From Herpomyces periplanetae (taxonomy: Eukaryota; Ascomycota; Laboulbeniomycetes; Herpomycetales; Herpomycetaceae), in contig WMKJ01000085.1 in NCBI GenBank assembly GCA_009733715.1, forward strand, positions 1 through 57,913: DNA of 57,913 nucleotides, read 5' to 3'. Position 1 is the first letter of the stretch, and every line of letters begins with the position of its first letter. The translations under genes and the position numbers were made by a program. The notes beneath the pieces were generated by a model, which searched no databases, was not told where the DNA came from, and was given only the letters and a program-made list of their open reading frames with translations. Shown piece after piece: positions 19,509 to 31,676 of this stretch.

Positions 19509-22500
19509 TTAATGCGGTTTTTGTCGAAACAACAGTAAACTTGAAAGGCTTGATAAATTGCATCCCATTCGCAAGAATTCATGTCCAAGGAGTTCCGTAG
19601 CCGTTGCTCGACTTTTCACATCCACACAAAGGCACACACTTAAAAATGATTTAAGTTCCTTACTTAGTTTATCCGGCTTCTTCAACATCGGCGTTCCATT
19701 AGTCGCAATCAAGTACAACGCTTTCAACGGCTCTTCATTCAAATATGGCGGCTCCGATTCAATCATTTCTATCGCCATTATCCCAAGTGACCATATGTCA
19801 ACTTTACTACCATATTCCTTTTGTTTCACCACTTCTGGCGCCATCCAGTACGGTGTACCCACCATCGTTGCCCGTTTACTGCGTTGCTCGGTCAATTTCG
19901 CGCAAAACCCAAAATCCGCTATTCCATCCACCGTTAGCTTTCTTGCACCATTTACTTTAACCCTTCTCTACTCACTAATTTTAACATTTCCTCGTGCATC
20001 TAACAACACATTATCACTTTTAATGTCACGATGAATAATGTTACGTGAATGCAAATGCTCTAACCCTTTACATGTCTAATTTATCCTTAGTAAACTTCTC
20101 CATCTGAATCCCTCCTATCAAATACTTACCTCCGAGCATACTGTAGCAATTTGATCCTCTGTAATCGCCGGATTATTATCAATCACATCCGTTAACGATC
20201 CCCCTTCCATATACTCCATCACAACCCATAGTTCTGATGCATCTTCTTGCAAAAATGCATCCAAAAAGTTCACGATATTCGGATGACGACTGTCTTTCAT
20301 CACAATAATCTCATTCACAATTAATTCTTTTCGCGGTTGACTTCGAAGATCCATTTGCTTAATTGCAACTTGTGCTTTAAATCCATACTCTCGCAACAAC
20401 CGCCTTGCGCACGTCGACGTTGCATTCTCTCGAACTCTAGCTACGTATACCGATCCAGAAGCTCCTTGCCCAATTTTCTTTTGCTTAACGTACGAGTCTA
20501 ACGGTTTGTCCTTCGATACAACCTCCCGTAGTTTAGCCATCACTTCGCTCTCCGACATACCTGCCACCAAATGTTCCTTATGCCCCCCTCCTCCACCACC
20601 TGTTCCAGGGCCTTCCTCCTTTCTCGTTAATGCTAGTTCCGCCTTCTTGATAGCATTTGCTTGGGATGTTTTATTACTCGTTGCAATGTTACCATTCCCC
20701 GTTGCCTTTCCAGTAGACGTAGCAACGGGAACTCTGGCTTGGGTTGCTCCCCCATTATTAATTGCTGTTTGATTTGCTCGCATTCTTCCATGTGATCCAC
20801 TACCAACTGGTCCACCACTTAGACCCGTAGGCGGTGGCTTTTGCGTAGCCTGAGTACTTCCAGCTTGTACCGCTGTAGCTTTTGCAGGACTCATACCCTT
20901 GGGAGATGCTACTGTTGCATTAGATTGTGAGGACGTTCCTAATGGGGGTCTTCGCGGTCCATTGGATTTGGCTAAATTGGAATTTGCTTCTAAACGATCC
21001 CGTCCTATTTGCGTTGCTGTACCGGAGCTTGAGATAGAATTTCCTATATTCGACCCCGTACTTGCTGATGTTAATCCATCATTTACATCACTATAAGCCG
21101 TATACTCGGTTCTACCTGTATTCATGTTTACTTTAGTAGTCGAACTGGGTATAGCGTTGGATTGGGTTGGTGCAATTGGCCCTTGAGGGGATCGAGGCCG
21201 TATGGCCAAAGGTGACTTGAGATTGTGCATATCATCTTTATGATCCCGTTTAAGTTTATCATCAGGGGATCCATTGGAGTCACCGTTGGAAAAGCGAGGA
21301 GGCCATTCATCTTGTTTGGCGGTATATTCTGATGAAGATAAAGTTGCAGACTGATGATTGTAGTTAGGACGGGATGAGGAGTAAGGTGATGAAGAACCCC
21401 TTGGAGCATTGGAAGTTGCAGAAGACGAAGCAGACCATGCAGAATAAGGTTCATTAAATCTGGAGAAATTTCGAGAAGGAACCGACCGAGGCGGTCCACT
21501 AAAGTTATTCTGTTGAGGGTAGGAATTTGAGTTTGAGTTGGTGGATGAAAATGCATTTGGAGGAGGCCCGGGATTTGAGTTTGAAATGTATTGACGAGTG
21601 TAAACAGTTTCGTTTGATGCGGGTGATGTGGTAGGAGAGAGATTTGAAGCGGAGGGAGAAGGGGAAGGTTGAGAGTTAATGTAAGGGGAAAAGCTGTCGG
21701 AACGTTTGGTTAAATTATCGGTGTAAAATTGTAAAACTTCGACAACAGCGTCAGGATTACGCTCGTAGTCATCTTTAGTTATGGCAGAAGTACTAAGAAG
21801 TTTTGACCAACCGGGAGGTAAACCAGAAAATGAGCCACTGACTGGATCAAAGCAAACGTGTACTTTATGACTGAAGTTAGTGGGATTACTGACACCGGCC
21901 ATGGAGGGACATCGTTGGTAGATAAGATCGATCCATGAGTAAACTTCATCTTCGGAATCAACTTTGCAAGTTATAAGTCGAGTTGTACCGCCAGTGGTGG
22001 CGGAAGCGCGAGTGATTTCGAAAGAGTAGGGATGAATTTCTGAGCGGGTGACGTCAGTAATATCACGCAAAGGAATGAGTAGGGTAACCTTGGGAAGTGT
22101 GCTGTTCTTGTGAAATTCCAATTGATAAGGTCGAAGGACAAGATACTTGTCCGACCAAAAAAGGGCTTTAACGACACTTCCTTCTTCCTTTACTTTAACA
22201 TAGCCTTCCTTCAAAGATAAGGAAGAGTTAGTGGAGTAATTTTTTTCATCAGTAATAGATCCAATAGTAGCGGGAGAAGATGAGTTTGAAGAATATATGG
22301 GAGAACGGGGAAGTAGTAAGTTATTTGATGTGTTGGAAGGTGAAGCATGGGAGGTTGTAAAGGACGAGCTTGAGTGTAAGTATTGAGAGTTGGTAGAAGG
22401 TAGTGAAAGGTTGGAGGTGGAGATATTGGGGGTTAAATTTAAGCGATGACGAGATGAAGATGATGGAGGTTTGGGTGCAGGGCCAGGGTTAATAAAATCG

Positions 22501-22713
22501 CTTGGACCGTACGAGCGCCTAAATTATAATATTTTGGAGATTAGTTAGTAAAAGGTGAACGATAAAAGGTAAAGGAAAGGTAGTAAGAGATTAAGAAGAG
22601 TATAATAAAATATTGAGTAAAAGGAGGGAGGATATTGAAAGTAGAGAGATAAAGGGAAGTAGAGGGTAGGGAAAGAAAAAGGAAAGATATACGCACTGAG
22701 GATTCGAAGACAT
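19509..22713 (-). CDS. CLA4: Cla4-type p21-activated protein kinase (PH + CRIB + kinase)
   Basis: Cla4 kinases act downstream of Cdc42 in polarity, septin assembly and cytokinesis. Four exons (22697-22713, 20130-22518, 19976-20075, 19918-19509 in coding order) join in frame to 971 aa. The 17-nt first exon supplies ATG and MSSNPQ. A PH domain begins at [19 protein letters not shown] (about residue 107). The CRIB/PBD follows at [16 protein letters not shown], then a Ser/Pro/Asn-rich linker of about 400 residues. The kinase domain starts near residue 680: [10 protein letters not shown] loop, VAIKQMDL lysine, HRDIKSDN loop, DFG completed across the last splice junction, and GTPYWMAPE. All catalytic residues are present. 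The PH domain separates it from Ste20, which lacks one. It diverges from SAC3 across 1.3 kb. Confidence 0.94.
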
Positions 22714-24012
22714 AATGAAGAAATGAAGATAAGGAGGACGGGGGAAGTGGAATAAAGAAATGCGAAAGATGAAGTTTGATGGGATGCGCAGAGCATTTCT
22801 CTTATGAGACAGACGAACGGGGCATGAATCAAGAAAAAAAGGATTAACTTTAAGCCGAGGACGTGGGGAGATCAAAACTGGAGAATGACTAATAAAAGGA
22901 CCAAAATGTCACGTGGTAACGAAGGACGTGTGGGGAGGAACGCGAGACGGAGCGGGAACGGGAGCCGGTGCGGGAGTGGAAACGGGGGAAATGTGGGAGG
23001 AGATATAAAAGGCGTGAAAAAATGTGAAATAAACGGGCGGAACAAAAGACAAAAATAATTTCCCAAAATTAATATGTATCAAATGTCTTGATAAGATTTA
23101 GTATAAAATGTTCAACATAACTAATGTGACAATGATAATGATATAAATGATGAAAAATTATAAAGGGAGAAATAAGTAAAATGAAGAGAGAAACAAACTC
23201 GCTTGATTATTCACTAAACCCGCCCGCGTCGTGCCACTTTTAAGCGAATTCCTCGCTTACATAATGAAACACTGTGGCGCATCACGCTGCTGTGCCGCCT
23301 GTGGCAAGTGTGTGGCTGGGTAGATGTTGGGGATAAGAGATATTGGATGGAACATTAAGAGGAAAGAAAGTAACTATGAACTATGTATTACGGTATTGTA
23401 GGGTAGGGTAGGGTAGTTAAATATAGTAGAATTTAGTATAATTGATTAATGAGGGAATGTATGGGTTATTTAATATAAAGTTGTATAATTTAAAGTTAGT
23501 TTATTACGACTTATTCCATGAATAATTTTCAGTATACTTTAAATATTTATTTCCTATTAAAAATACATCCAAAATTTACCCTTACACATATATTTTTATA
23601 AATTCCCTAGTAAAATAAAATCATCTAGATCAATCATACATTCATCCTTTCCTATACTTTCAATTCCTCGTTAATTTACCAACAATTCCATCAACTCATC
23701 CTCCTTATCTTACCATCCATTCCACACTAAAATTTCCCAAACTTCATCCTTGGCAATACACAACCTTACTAATATCAATTACTAATTGGCATTACCTAAT
23801 ATGTCACATGATCTATGGGGTGTTGAAGATTTCGCATCACCACGAGAAAAGGGAGTTTAAAGGAATTTCTTCTAGGTTTTACGCGTCAATGACTTTTTAA
23901 GTTAATATATTTTTTTCTCTTCATTCATCCATCTTCGTGTGGAAAACTTCTTTGGTGGATTAAAGTTAATTTTTTTCTTTAATCACAACGAAAAGTTTTA
24001 CCTCATATTGTC
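22714..24012. promoter_or_regulatory. Divergent promoter region CLA4 / SAC3
   Basis: This 1.3-kb spacer is strongly purine-rich on the plus strand near CLA4 (sense pyrimidine-rich), up to about 23050. It then has a small GC-richer patch (about 23215-23320), a (GGGTA)3 run (23397-23417) and AT-rich DNA with long T runs just before SAC3. A CACGTG lies at 22910. Frames within it are short and composition-driven. Confidence 0.5.
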
Positions 24013-27000
24013 ATGTCGATTACCACGCAAAGTGATGGTCTTGTTAACTCGGATGTTGAAGATTCGTCAATCGAACGTGATAACTTGGCTAATCAACCGT
24101 GTAAAAATGACTTGACTAAAACTAGCGACTCGATTTATTTATATCGAGGCAATCAAAAGTTATTCAAACGCCCGGCTACTAAATCAGGGCCGTATTCTCA
24201 TGGTCAACTTTTACGACGACAAAAACATCTTGCTGCTCGGCGTACTGTTGACCGTGACCGATGCTCAGCTTCCTATGGGCGACTAACATCGCTAACTTCA
24301 CGTTTAAGTGGCGAATGTCACGATATGTGTCCGGAACATGAACGTGTCGAACGATTATTACAAAAGGATATATGGCCTGAAGAAATGGTTCTCTCCCTTC
24401 TCCCCGTTTACACTTGGTTTTTTTCATGAGTTGCTTTTATTCGTAAAGTGTCCTTTCTCAAATAATTCTCATTATGATTTATTTAACTTTTGGTTCACAT
24501 CTAATCATTCCTTTCTTGATTAGACGGCCCGGAAACATGCGGATGGATCCATTAAACTTGTTGCCGATGAAACTCGTATGGTTAAAAAATATCGTCGTCC
24601 CGCCGCCGGATCGGAAGAACAGTTACCCTCCGACCTTCGCTCTCCTCAAGCCTTACAGTTCACCGTAGAATTTCTTATACATGATGTACTTCAGAATGCC
24701 AATTCACTGGCTTCTGTTCATCATTTCATCTGGGACCGGACTCGCGCTTTAAGAAGTGATTTTACAATTTTAAATATGACACATCCTGATAACCTTGAAT
24801 TATCTATCAACGTCTTTGAGCGTATTTGTCGGTTTCATATACTCTCCCTTCATCAATTGGCCGATTCCCCCAAACCTTATGAACGGTACGACTGGTATCA
24901 GGAGCGCGAACAACTTAGTAAAACCCTTATATCCCTTTTGCAATATTATGATGATTCGCGTCACCTTTTGTTATCGAAAAATGAACCCGAGTTTAGAGCG
25001 TATAGTATTGTTCTCCAAATTCAGAATCCCATACCCGATTTGGAAGATCGTATTCAAACGTGGCCTTCACATATACTTCAACATTCTAAAGTTCAGTCTG
25101 CCCTTGAACTTTATAATTCAGCATTAACTACGGACGATCGTCAGGGTCCACTTCAACCTCGAGTTCCGCACCTTATGGGTCAAGGAAATTTTGCTCGATT
25201 TTGGAAAATCCTTCGATCTCCACAGACTTCTTATTTACTTGCATGTGCAGCAGAACTTTATTTTAACGTCATACGAAGATCAACTCTCGAATTTATTTTA
25301 CGCTCCTATCGCCCAGGCTCAGCCAATCGTTATGATTGGTCTCTTAAAGATCTCGTTTCGGTTTTGGGGTTCGATACTCTTGACGAAACTTTCGACTTTT
25401 GTCGTGCGCATGGTTTTTCCTTTAAGTCAACGACAACATCATCCAATTCGCAGTCCTACCTTGATTTATCCTCAATATCATCCAAGGTTCTTCCAACACC
25501 ATCTTCTCAAAAAATTCGCAATCAATATAAATCATTTAGCATTGTTGAAGCCAAACGACATTCTCGTTCATTTGCAGCCGTTATTGACGGATTATCCGTT
25601 AAAGCTGCTCGACAATACGATATGCTGGATCAATCTCAATCGTTGTTTAAATCTGATTGTGTCATTCCACCCCAAATATCCCCTCCCACGAGGACCACGA
25701 AACCCGAATCAAATTCTCATTTCACATGTCAAGCCAACCAATCTACGCATATTTTTTCATCCGTTTCCGACCTTTCTAAGGAAAATCACTCTCTTCATAC
25801 CGATTCCCATTCCCAATCCCTTCCCATGGCTCAAACTAGTTTACCTTCCTGCCATGAATCCGACCCCCCCTCAATATCTGCAGGTCCCAACGCAATTGGC
25901 GGTTTTGGAAATCCATCCTTTTCCTCCTTCTCAACTCCCTGTTTTTCTACCCCTTGCGGTTCCATCCCACCTTCCGTTTCCACCCCAAACTGCCTTCCTG
26001 CGCCGCCCCTTCCCTCAACTTCCTTAGCCCCTCCTTCCCTCAACTTCGCCCCAATTTCTTCAATTTCTACATCAACTTTTTTTTCAAAAGCTTCACCAAA
26101 TTCTCAATTTACAGTTCGTCCGTCCCTTTTTACTAATTATCCTAAAACAGATTCAGCTTCACAATCGGTGTCCACTTTTGCATTAGCATCAACACTAGGT
26201 AACGTTAATGCTCAAATATCTGAACCATCATCATTATCAACTTTATCCTCAACTCCGGTTCTCGTATCCGATCCAATAAACGAAGCTTCAACACCGTCCC
26301 GTATTTCTGTGGTTGATACTACAGCATCTTTATCTTCATTATCACCCGCTCAATTTGAAAAAAATTTATGTCGTACACGCATTCTTACTGAAGCAGCTCG
26401 TCGTCAAGATAAAATTACACGGAAAAAAATCCGGAATTTTCACCAAACTCAGGACTGTTTGGATCGACTTTCCTCTGCACTTCTCTTAGATCCATGCAAT
26501 GGTCTCCTGAAGCAGTATATTGAGTATTGTATCGGACCGATTATTGCCAATTGTATTACACTCGTCGAACAAAATCTTGACTTGGAACAAGCTAAATGGT
26601 TTCGTCATCGGTCTCTCATGATAAAATATTCTCGGCTATGGAGGAAACTTGCCCTTACATCACGCTTGAAACGACAGGGTCGTGAACATCGTAAACGACT
26701 TGCAGATCTTCACGAATCGATTTTACGCAGCTCCAGAGTAACATCTATGGAACATCAATTTCATGAATTTCGTCAAAATTGTCGTCAACGATCACTTGCT
26801 CGACAAATTCTTCTTCAAAAATCTACGTCAGATCAATCTTCTCCTTCTCCGGATGTGTTTGATCTTGAATCATTTCTTCGTTATTCTAGTACACTCGATA
26901 CAACATGCCAACTTCAATCACCCCCGTCAACCGTTCTACCTTCACCCCCATCCGATAATCCCGTGGAATCCGACTCTTTACACGAAGCAACTCCTGATAA

Positions 27001-27382
27001 TTTCACTAGAAGAATATCCCCTACTAATCCTTTAATGACCTCTGGAGATATATGTAATCCTTCATCGTCAAGCCGCATACCGTCTAATTCACGATCTCAT
27101 GGTTCAACGGTTGCACGTAAAGCGCCAGTTCGTTCTAGTTACTTTATGCTTAAAGCATTAGGCTATAAAACATCTCGTCCAAATTCCTTCATAGCACCGT
27201 GTCCTGCAACATCATCAAATCGTCAACATACGCCAAAAATTCAGGTTCCGGGAAAATCTCCTACATCTCCCCCTACCAATGTTCATCTTCAACTTCGAAA
27301 ACGAAATTGGAGTGAAGCAATTGGTCGAACTTCACTTGCCCGTTTAATGGAAAACTCAAATCCCCCCTCCGGGAATTCTTAG
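24013..27382 (+). CDS. SAC3: Sac3/GANP mRNA export factor (TREX-2 scaffold)
   Basis: Sac3 is the scaffold of TREX-2, which couples transcription to mRNA export at the nuclear pore. Two exons (24013-24387, 24524-27382) join in phase to 1077 aa. The Sac3/GANP core starts at GECHDMCPEHERVERLLQKD (about residue 100) and continues across the intron with ARKHADGSIK, YRRPAAGSEEQLPSDLRSPQ and the helical PCI-like region to about residue 410. A Ser/Pro/Phe-rich middle with a few FG-like pieces (GGFGNPSFSSFSTP) may meet nucleoporins. A charged helical segment near residues 780-910 (RRQDKITRKKIRNFH through LHESILRSS) fits the CID that binds Sus1 and Cdc31. The intron uses an unusual GTTCTC donor. It lies 161 bp before the PRP46 ATG. 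Confidence 0.9.
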
Positions 27383-27543
27383 TTCCGATCTAACCCGGAG
27401 TTTTATTCTCCCCCCCGGCCTCGCCACAGGCTTAGCTAATGTGCGACCGTTCCGCCACAATTTCTTGTGGGAAATTTTGTGCATTTTTTACCTTTTTTCG
27501 TTGCATTTTCCTTTTGTCTATACACGTAAATTTGTTTTGTATT

Positions 27544-29398
27544 ATGGATATAGTTTCTTCAAATTCGACAATTCCATCTTGTAATGTGGAAGATATTACA
27601 GCAGATTATAATAATTTGTACACCCAGTGTGTAATGAGAACGCGAGAAATTTTTACGCAGGGTGTGCATAGTTTATCGTGTCAACGTAACGATAAGAATG
27701 ATACCTATAAGGAAGAAAAAATTGGCCCAGATGAACTTTTTCAATCTAATAAAGATAGTATTGAAGACATCTATAAACGAGTTAACGAGCTCTCGATTGC
27801 CGCACGATACAAGAGTGAATACGGTTTAATACACCACATCCCAAACAGCGTTTTAGCCAAATTATCGGGCAAGTCGCGATCAGATAATACGGCCGATGCA
27901 CGGAGGCGTAAAGCCCGTGCCATTCAACGAGAATTTGATCAATTACAAGCAGCCCATTCTACTAATAGTAACTGTTATGGTGACTTAAACATAGCTACGC
28001 TTACCTTTCTACAACGGGAACAGGCCGGCCTCGCTACTACATGTACGGATACCAAATCATGTGATGACACAGGGTCACATGGTGTTGGAAATGAATCCCA
28101 AAGTCTAGTAATTGCTAAACCCGAACAAAAAGCCAGTTATTCACTAACAACACAACGGTATACTACACCAAATTCATCCCTTGGATTACGTAGGGCCAAT
28201 TATCAGCCTGTTAAACCAGAATGGCACGCCCCGTGGAAATTGTGTCGAGTTATATCGGGTCATTTGGGCTGGGTACGTTGCTTAGCCGTTGAACCCGGTA
28301 ATGAATGGTTTGCATCGGGAGCGGGAGACCGTACTATTAAAATCTGGGATCTTGCATCAGCTCAACTTCGGTTAACGTTAACCGGTCATATATCGACAGT
28401 TCGAGCTTTGGCAGTTAGCCCACGGCATCCTTATTTGTTTTCGGCCGGCGAAGACAAGAAGGTAAAATGTTGGGATCTGGAAACTAATAAAGTAGTACGA
28501 GATTATCACGGTCACCTCAGTGGAGTTTATACATTAGCATTACATCCTTCATTAGATGTTCTGGTTACAGGGGGTCGTGATGGTGTTGTTCGTGTATGGG
28601 ATATGCGAACTCGTAGCAATATCCACGTCCTAACGGGGCATCGACATACGGTAGCATCAGTTGTATGTCAAGCTACAGATCCACAAGTTGTGAGCGGTTC
28701 ACTTGATTCAACCGTACGCTTATGGGATTTAGCAGCGGGTAAAACACTATCAGTGTTAACCCATCATAAAAAAGGTGTACGAGCCTTGGTTAATCATCCA
28801 CGTGAATATACATTTGCTAGTGCAAGTACAGCATCCATTAAACAATGGTTATACCCTGAACCTAAATTTATACAAGATTTTCAACCGCATAACTCAATAA
28901 TTAATACACTAGCGGTTAATGAAGATAATGTATTCTTTTCCGGAGGTGATAACGGTTCAATGAACTTTTGGGATTGGAAATCAGGACAAGTTTATCAAAC
29001 TATTCATTCAATAGCACAACCAGGTTCACTTGAAGCCGAAGCAGGAATTATGTGCTCTACCTTTGATCAATCAGGTTTACGATTAGTTACTGGAGAAGCT
29101 GATAAAACGAGTAAGTTATTAATTCAAGAGTACAATAAAGTTTTTTTTTGGCATTTTTTTCTGGGGACGAGAGAAGGTGATGATTATTGGTCTACCAAAG
29201 CAACCAATAAAGTAAACATTAGCGCAGTACATATACAGCAACATGTAGAGCGACAAGGGCAGGTCAGAGGGCACGAACAAAATGTGCTAACACACACATA
29301 CGATTTTCTCGTACAATGATACACTAACAAATTATGAACGGCAAATAGTCAAAATATTCAAACCGGACGAGTCAGCCCTACGGCCGGATTCTCCATAA
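27544..29398 (+). CDS. PRP46: Prp46/PLRG1, WD40 subunit of the spliceosomal NineTeen complex
   Basis: Prp46 (PRL1/PLRG1) is a core WD40 protein of the Prp19-associated complex that activates the spliceosome. Two exons (27544-29110, 29349-29398) encode 538 aa. The seven-bladed propeller begins at [19 protein letters not shown] (about residue 235). Repeats end in KIWD, KCWD, RVWD, RLWD, KQWL and NFWD, with the family signature [20 protein letters not shown]. The last blade closes over the splice junction as [20 protein letters not shown], so the final 16 residues come from a 50-nt terminal exon that an ORF scan misses. The ATG at 27544 is preferred; an in-frame ATG 105 nt upstream would add a hydrophobic Phe/Cys-rich leader that does not fit a nuclear protein. 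It converges on the Hsp40 gene. Confidence 0.93.
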
Positions 29399-29452
29399 TT
29401 TCTCGGCGGTGATTGGTTGGTTAATTGTCCGAATCCTCAACAGTATACACGA

Positions 29453-29460
29453 TGACGTCA
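29453..29460. promoter_or_regulatory. TGACGTCA palindrome in the PRP46/SIS1 convergent spacer
   Basis: A perfect TGACGTCA lies in the 102-bp gap between the PRP46 and SIS1 stop codons, parallel to the element at 8193 between another convergent pair. Confidence 0.5.
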
Positions 29461-29500
29461 CAGGGGTTACCCCTGAATCGCCCGGAAATCGCGTTCGGAA

Positions 29501-31000
29501 TTACAATATTCCCCGTATAACATCCTTTTGGTGTGCCGTCAAACTTGTCGGGAATCGAATGTTAACTCCAACGATTAAATCACCTCGTTCGTCGGGTGTT
29601 TTGCTCTTCGGCATTCCAAGTCCGGGAAATCGCTCTTGCCACGATGGTCCCGTTGGTGCTAAACTACTAACGGAAATCTGCTTTCCGTCTATCGTTTGAA
29701 CGGTCCGTTGCCATCCTGTTAATGCTTCCTTGAGATCAATATCAACGTTATGTCGAAGATCATCTCCCTCTCGTTTGAATAATGGATGCTCTTTTTCACA
29801 CACTACAAAGTGTAAATCTTGCGTTCCCCCTTCAGTTTGATCTCCAACATTGGCAAATTTGATTTTACTTCCGGCTTTAAGTCCTGGTTTAATGGGAATT
29901 TCTAGTATACGATCATCGATATTTTGTTTTCCAGTTGCTCGATCATACGTTCTACGTTTCACTTTCATACGTTTAGTAGTTCCCGTAAATAACTCTTCTA
30001 AACTTAGTAAAAGTGGCCGTTCAAGCACTGTTACTTCTCCCGGACCGTCTGGTCCACTTTTACCAACACCTGTTCCACGTCCCGCTGTATTTGATCTTCC
30101 TGTATCATGTTTACCAGAACTTCCCCCTGCCGGTCCCCCAGCTGTACGACCTCCTGTGCCACCTCCTGTACCTAAGAATGCTGCCATAAAATCTTCATCC
30201 ATTCCACCGCGTAAGAATTCCGAAAACACGTTCTTGGGATCCGAAAAGTGAAATCCTCCTCCACTACCTCCACTTGTCGTAAAGTGAAACGTTTGTCCTC
30301 CACCACCTCCCATACCCGCACCGAATGGAAATCCACCAGTTGCTGTAAATCCCGGCATACCACCACCCGATCCATCAGCTGCAGCTGCTGCTTGGCCACC
30401 GCGTAACAAGAAATCCAGGCCGTATTGATCATAAATTTTACGCTTTTCCGGATCAGATAGAATTTCGTAGGCCTGTGATACTTCTGTTTACCGCAAATTA
30501 GGCTCATGTTCATATCATAAACCCCACAAAATTATATGCGGTTTCAACGGGTATTCCCCGCCGTTACAATAACATTGTCTATAGCGTTAACATCGTTCTG
30601 TCATTTATTGAGTATACACTTCTTCAACCCCTCCTCTTTGTTTCTTGTGCTATACCATTTTCACCACGTACAATAATCGTACACATTGCCGTTTAAATTT
30701 GTGTGTGCACTAACCTTTAAACTTTTCCGCTGCATTAGGATTGCCCTTATTTTTGTCCGGATGATACATTAATGCCGCTTTACGATACGCTTTCTTAATA
30801 TCATCCTGCGTAGCCGTCGGTTTAATTCCTATACCATTCCCGTAACCACCAAACCGTCACCACCATCATCATATAACGTATACGCTTATTCGTGAGTCCC
30901 AGCTCCGTATGTTGAAAAACTGTTCATTTTGCGCATATGTTCACATTTTATTCTCCAATAACTTACCCAGTTGAGTATACAACTTATCTTCTGCCACCAT
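29501..31000 (-). CDS. SIS1: Type II DnaJ/Hsp40 co-chaperone (Sis1/DNAJB1 family)
   Basis: This is a co-chaperone that delivers clients to Hsp70 and stimulates its ATPase. Three exons (30967-31000, 30715-30828, 29501-30483) encode 376 aa. The J domain is rebuilt over two introns: [51 protein letters not shown] and [20 protein letters not shown], with the essential HPD intact. A Gly/Phe-rich region follows ([17 protein letters not shown]). There are two C-terminal beta domains and no zinc-finger CxxCxGxG repeats, so this is type II. The client-binding part reads [20 protein letters not shown] and the end reads [17 protein letters not shown]. The first exon is 34 nt. A heat-shock element is not obvious in the short upstream region. 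Confidence 0.94.
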
Positions 31001-31209
31001 TTTGACTTGAGTTGCCTTATTATAAAGCAACTAATCGTATATGGTAATTATGCGTACACGCCTTTGTTTGCTCGCTGCCTTGTGTGTAAAGTCGTTTAAC
31101 CCGTGCGTTATTTAACAATAATATTTTGTACGCGATACACTAATGTGCGTGCTTTCAAATAAAATTATCTTTTAACGACGTTAATAAGATATACGCCTAC
31201 GCACGCACG

Positions 31210-31245
<36 letters not shown>

Positions 31246-31676
31246 ACCTTTAACAAAAAACCACTGCCAGTGAATCTAAGTTTAACTAATGCCCAAATTA
31301 ATTATTCATTTCCCCTCGTTGAAGGTTAACACATATGAAATCTTGCTGGAGTATACACGTCTAGGATAAATTAACTCGTTCCACCATAGATTACTTTGAT
31401 CCCAAAAGCATGCAAAAGAAACAAAAGGAAAAGAAAGAAAGAAAAAATTCCCCTTCCAAATATTGTCGAACTCAAGCAAAATCGAATTTTACTAAAAATC
31501 TTTACACCGCCACATTGTTGGGGCTGGGGTGATGTGGCTGGAGAGTGTTGGGTAGAAGGTTCTAGAAATTTCTCCACATTCCTGAGTAGATGAGATGAAA
31601 AGGATGATTCCACCTTCCGCATCGGGGAGGAGGGAACGGCTCGTCTCAACATTTTCGGAGAATTTTTGGGATACAG
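31001..31676. other. Spacer between SIS1 and the ARMT1-like gene
   Basis: This 676-bp spacer lies between two minus-strand genes and should hold the SIS1 promoter and the 3' UTR of the ARMT1-like gene. It contains the CACG/CA microsatellite at 31201-31245. Frames of about 60-90 codons at 31371-31749 show no family similarity and overlap on both strands, so I do not call them. Confidence 0.55.
31201..31245. repeat. (GCAC)n-(AC)n microsatellite
   Basis: Three to four gcac units continue as a pure AC run ending in accacc. It lies about 200-245 bp upstream of the SIS1 start. Confidence 0.95.

Noticed and set aside
23397-23417. Telomere-like GGGTA repeat
   Set aside because: Only three units of a pentamer, internal to a divergent promoter; too short to be an interstitial telomere tract.
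29111-29348. Box C/D snoRNA in the last PRP46 intron (GTGATGA present)
   Set aside because: No CTGA D box follows in the intron and no terminal stem is visible.
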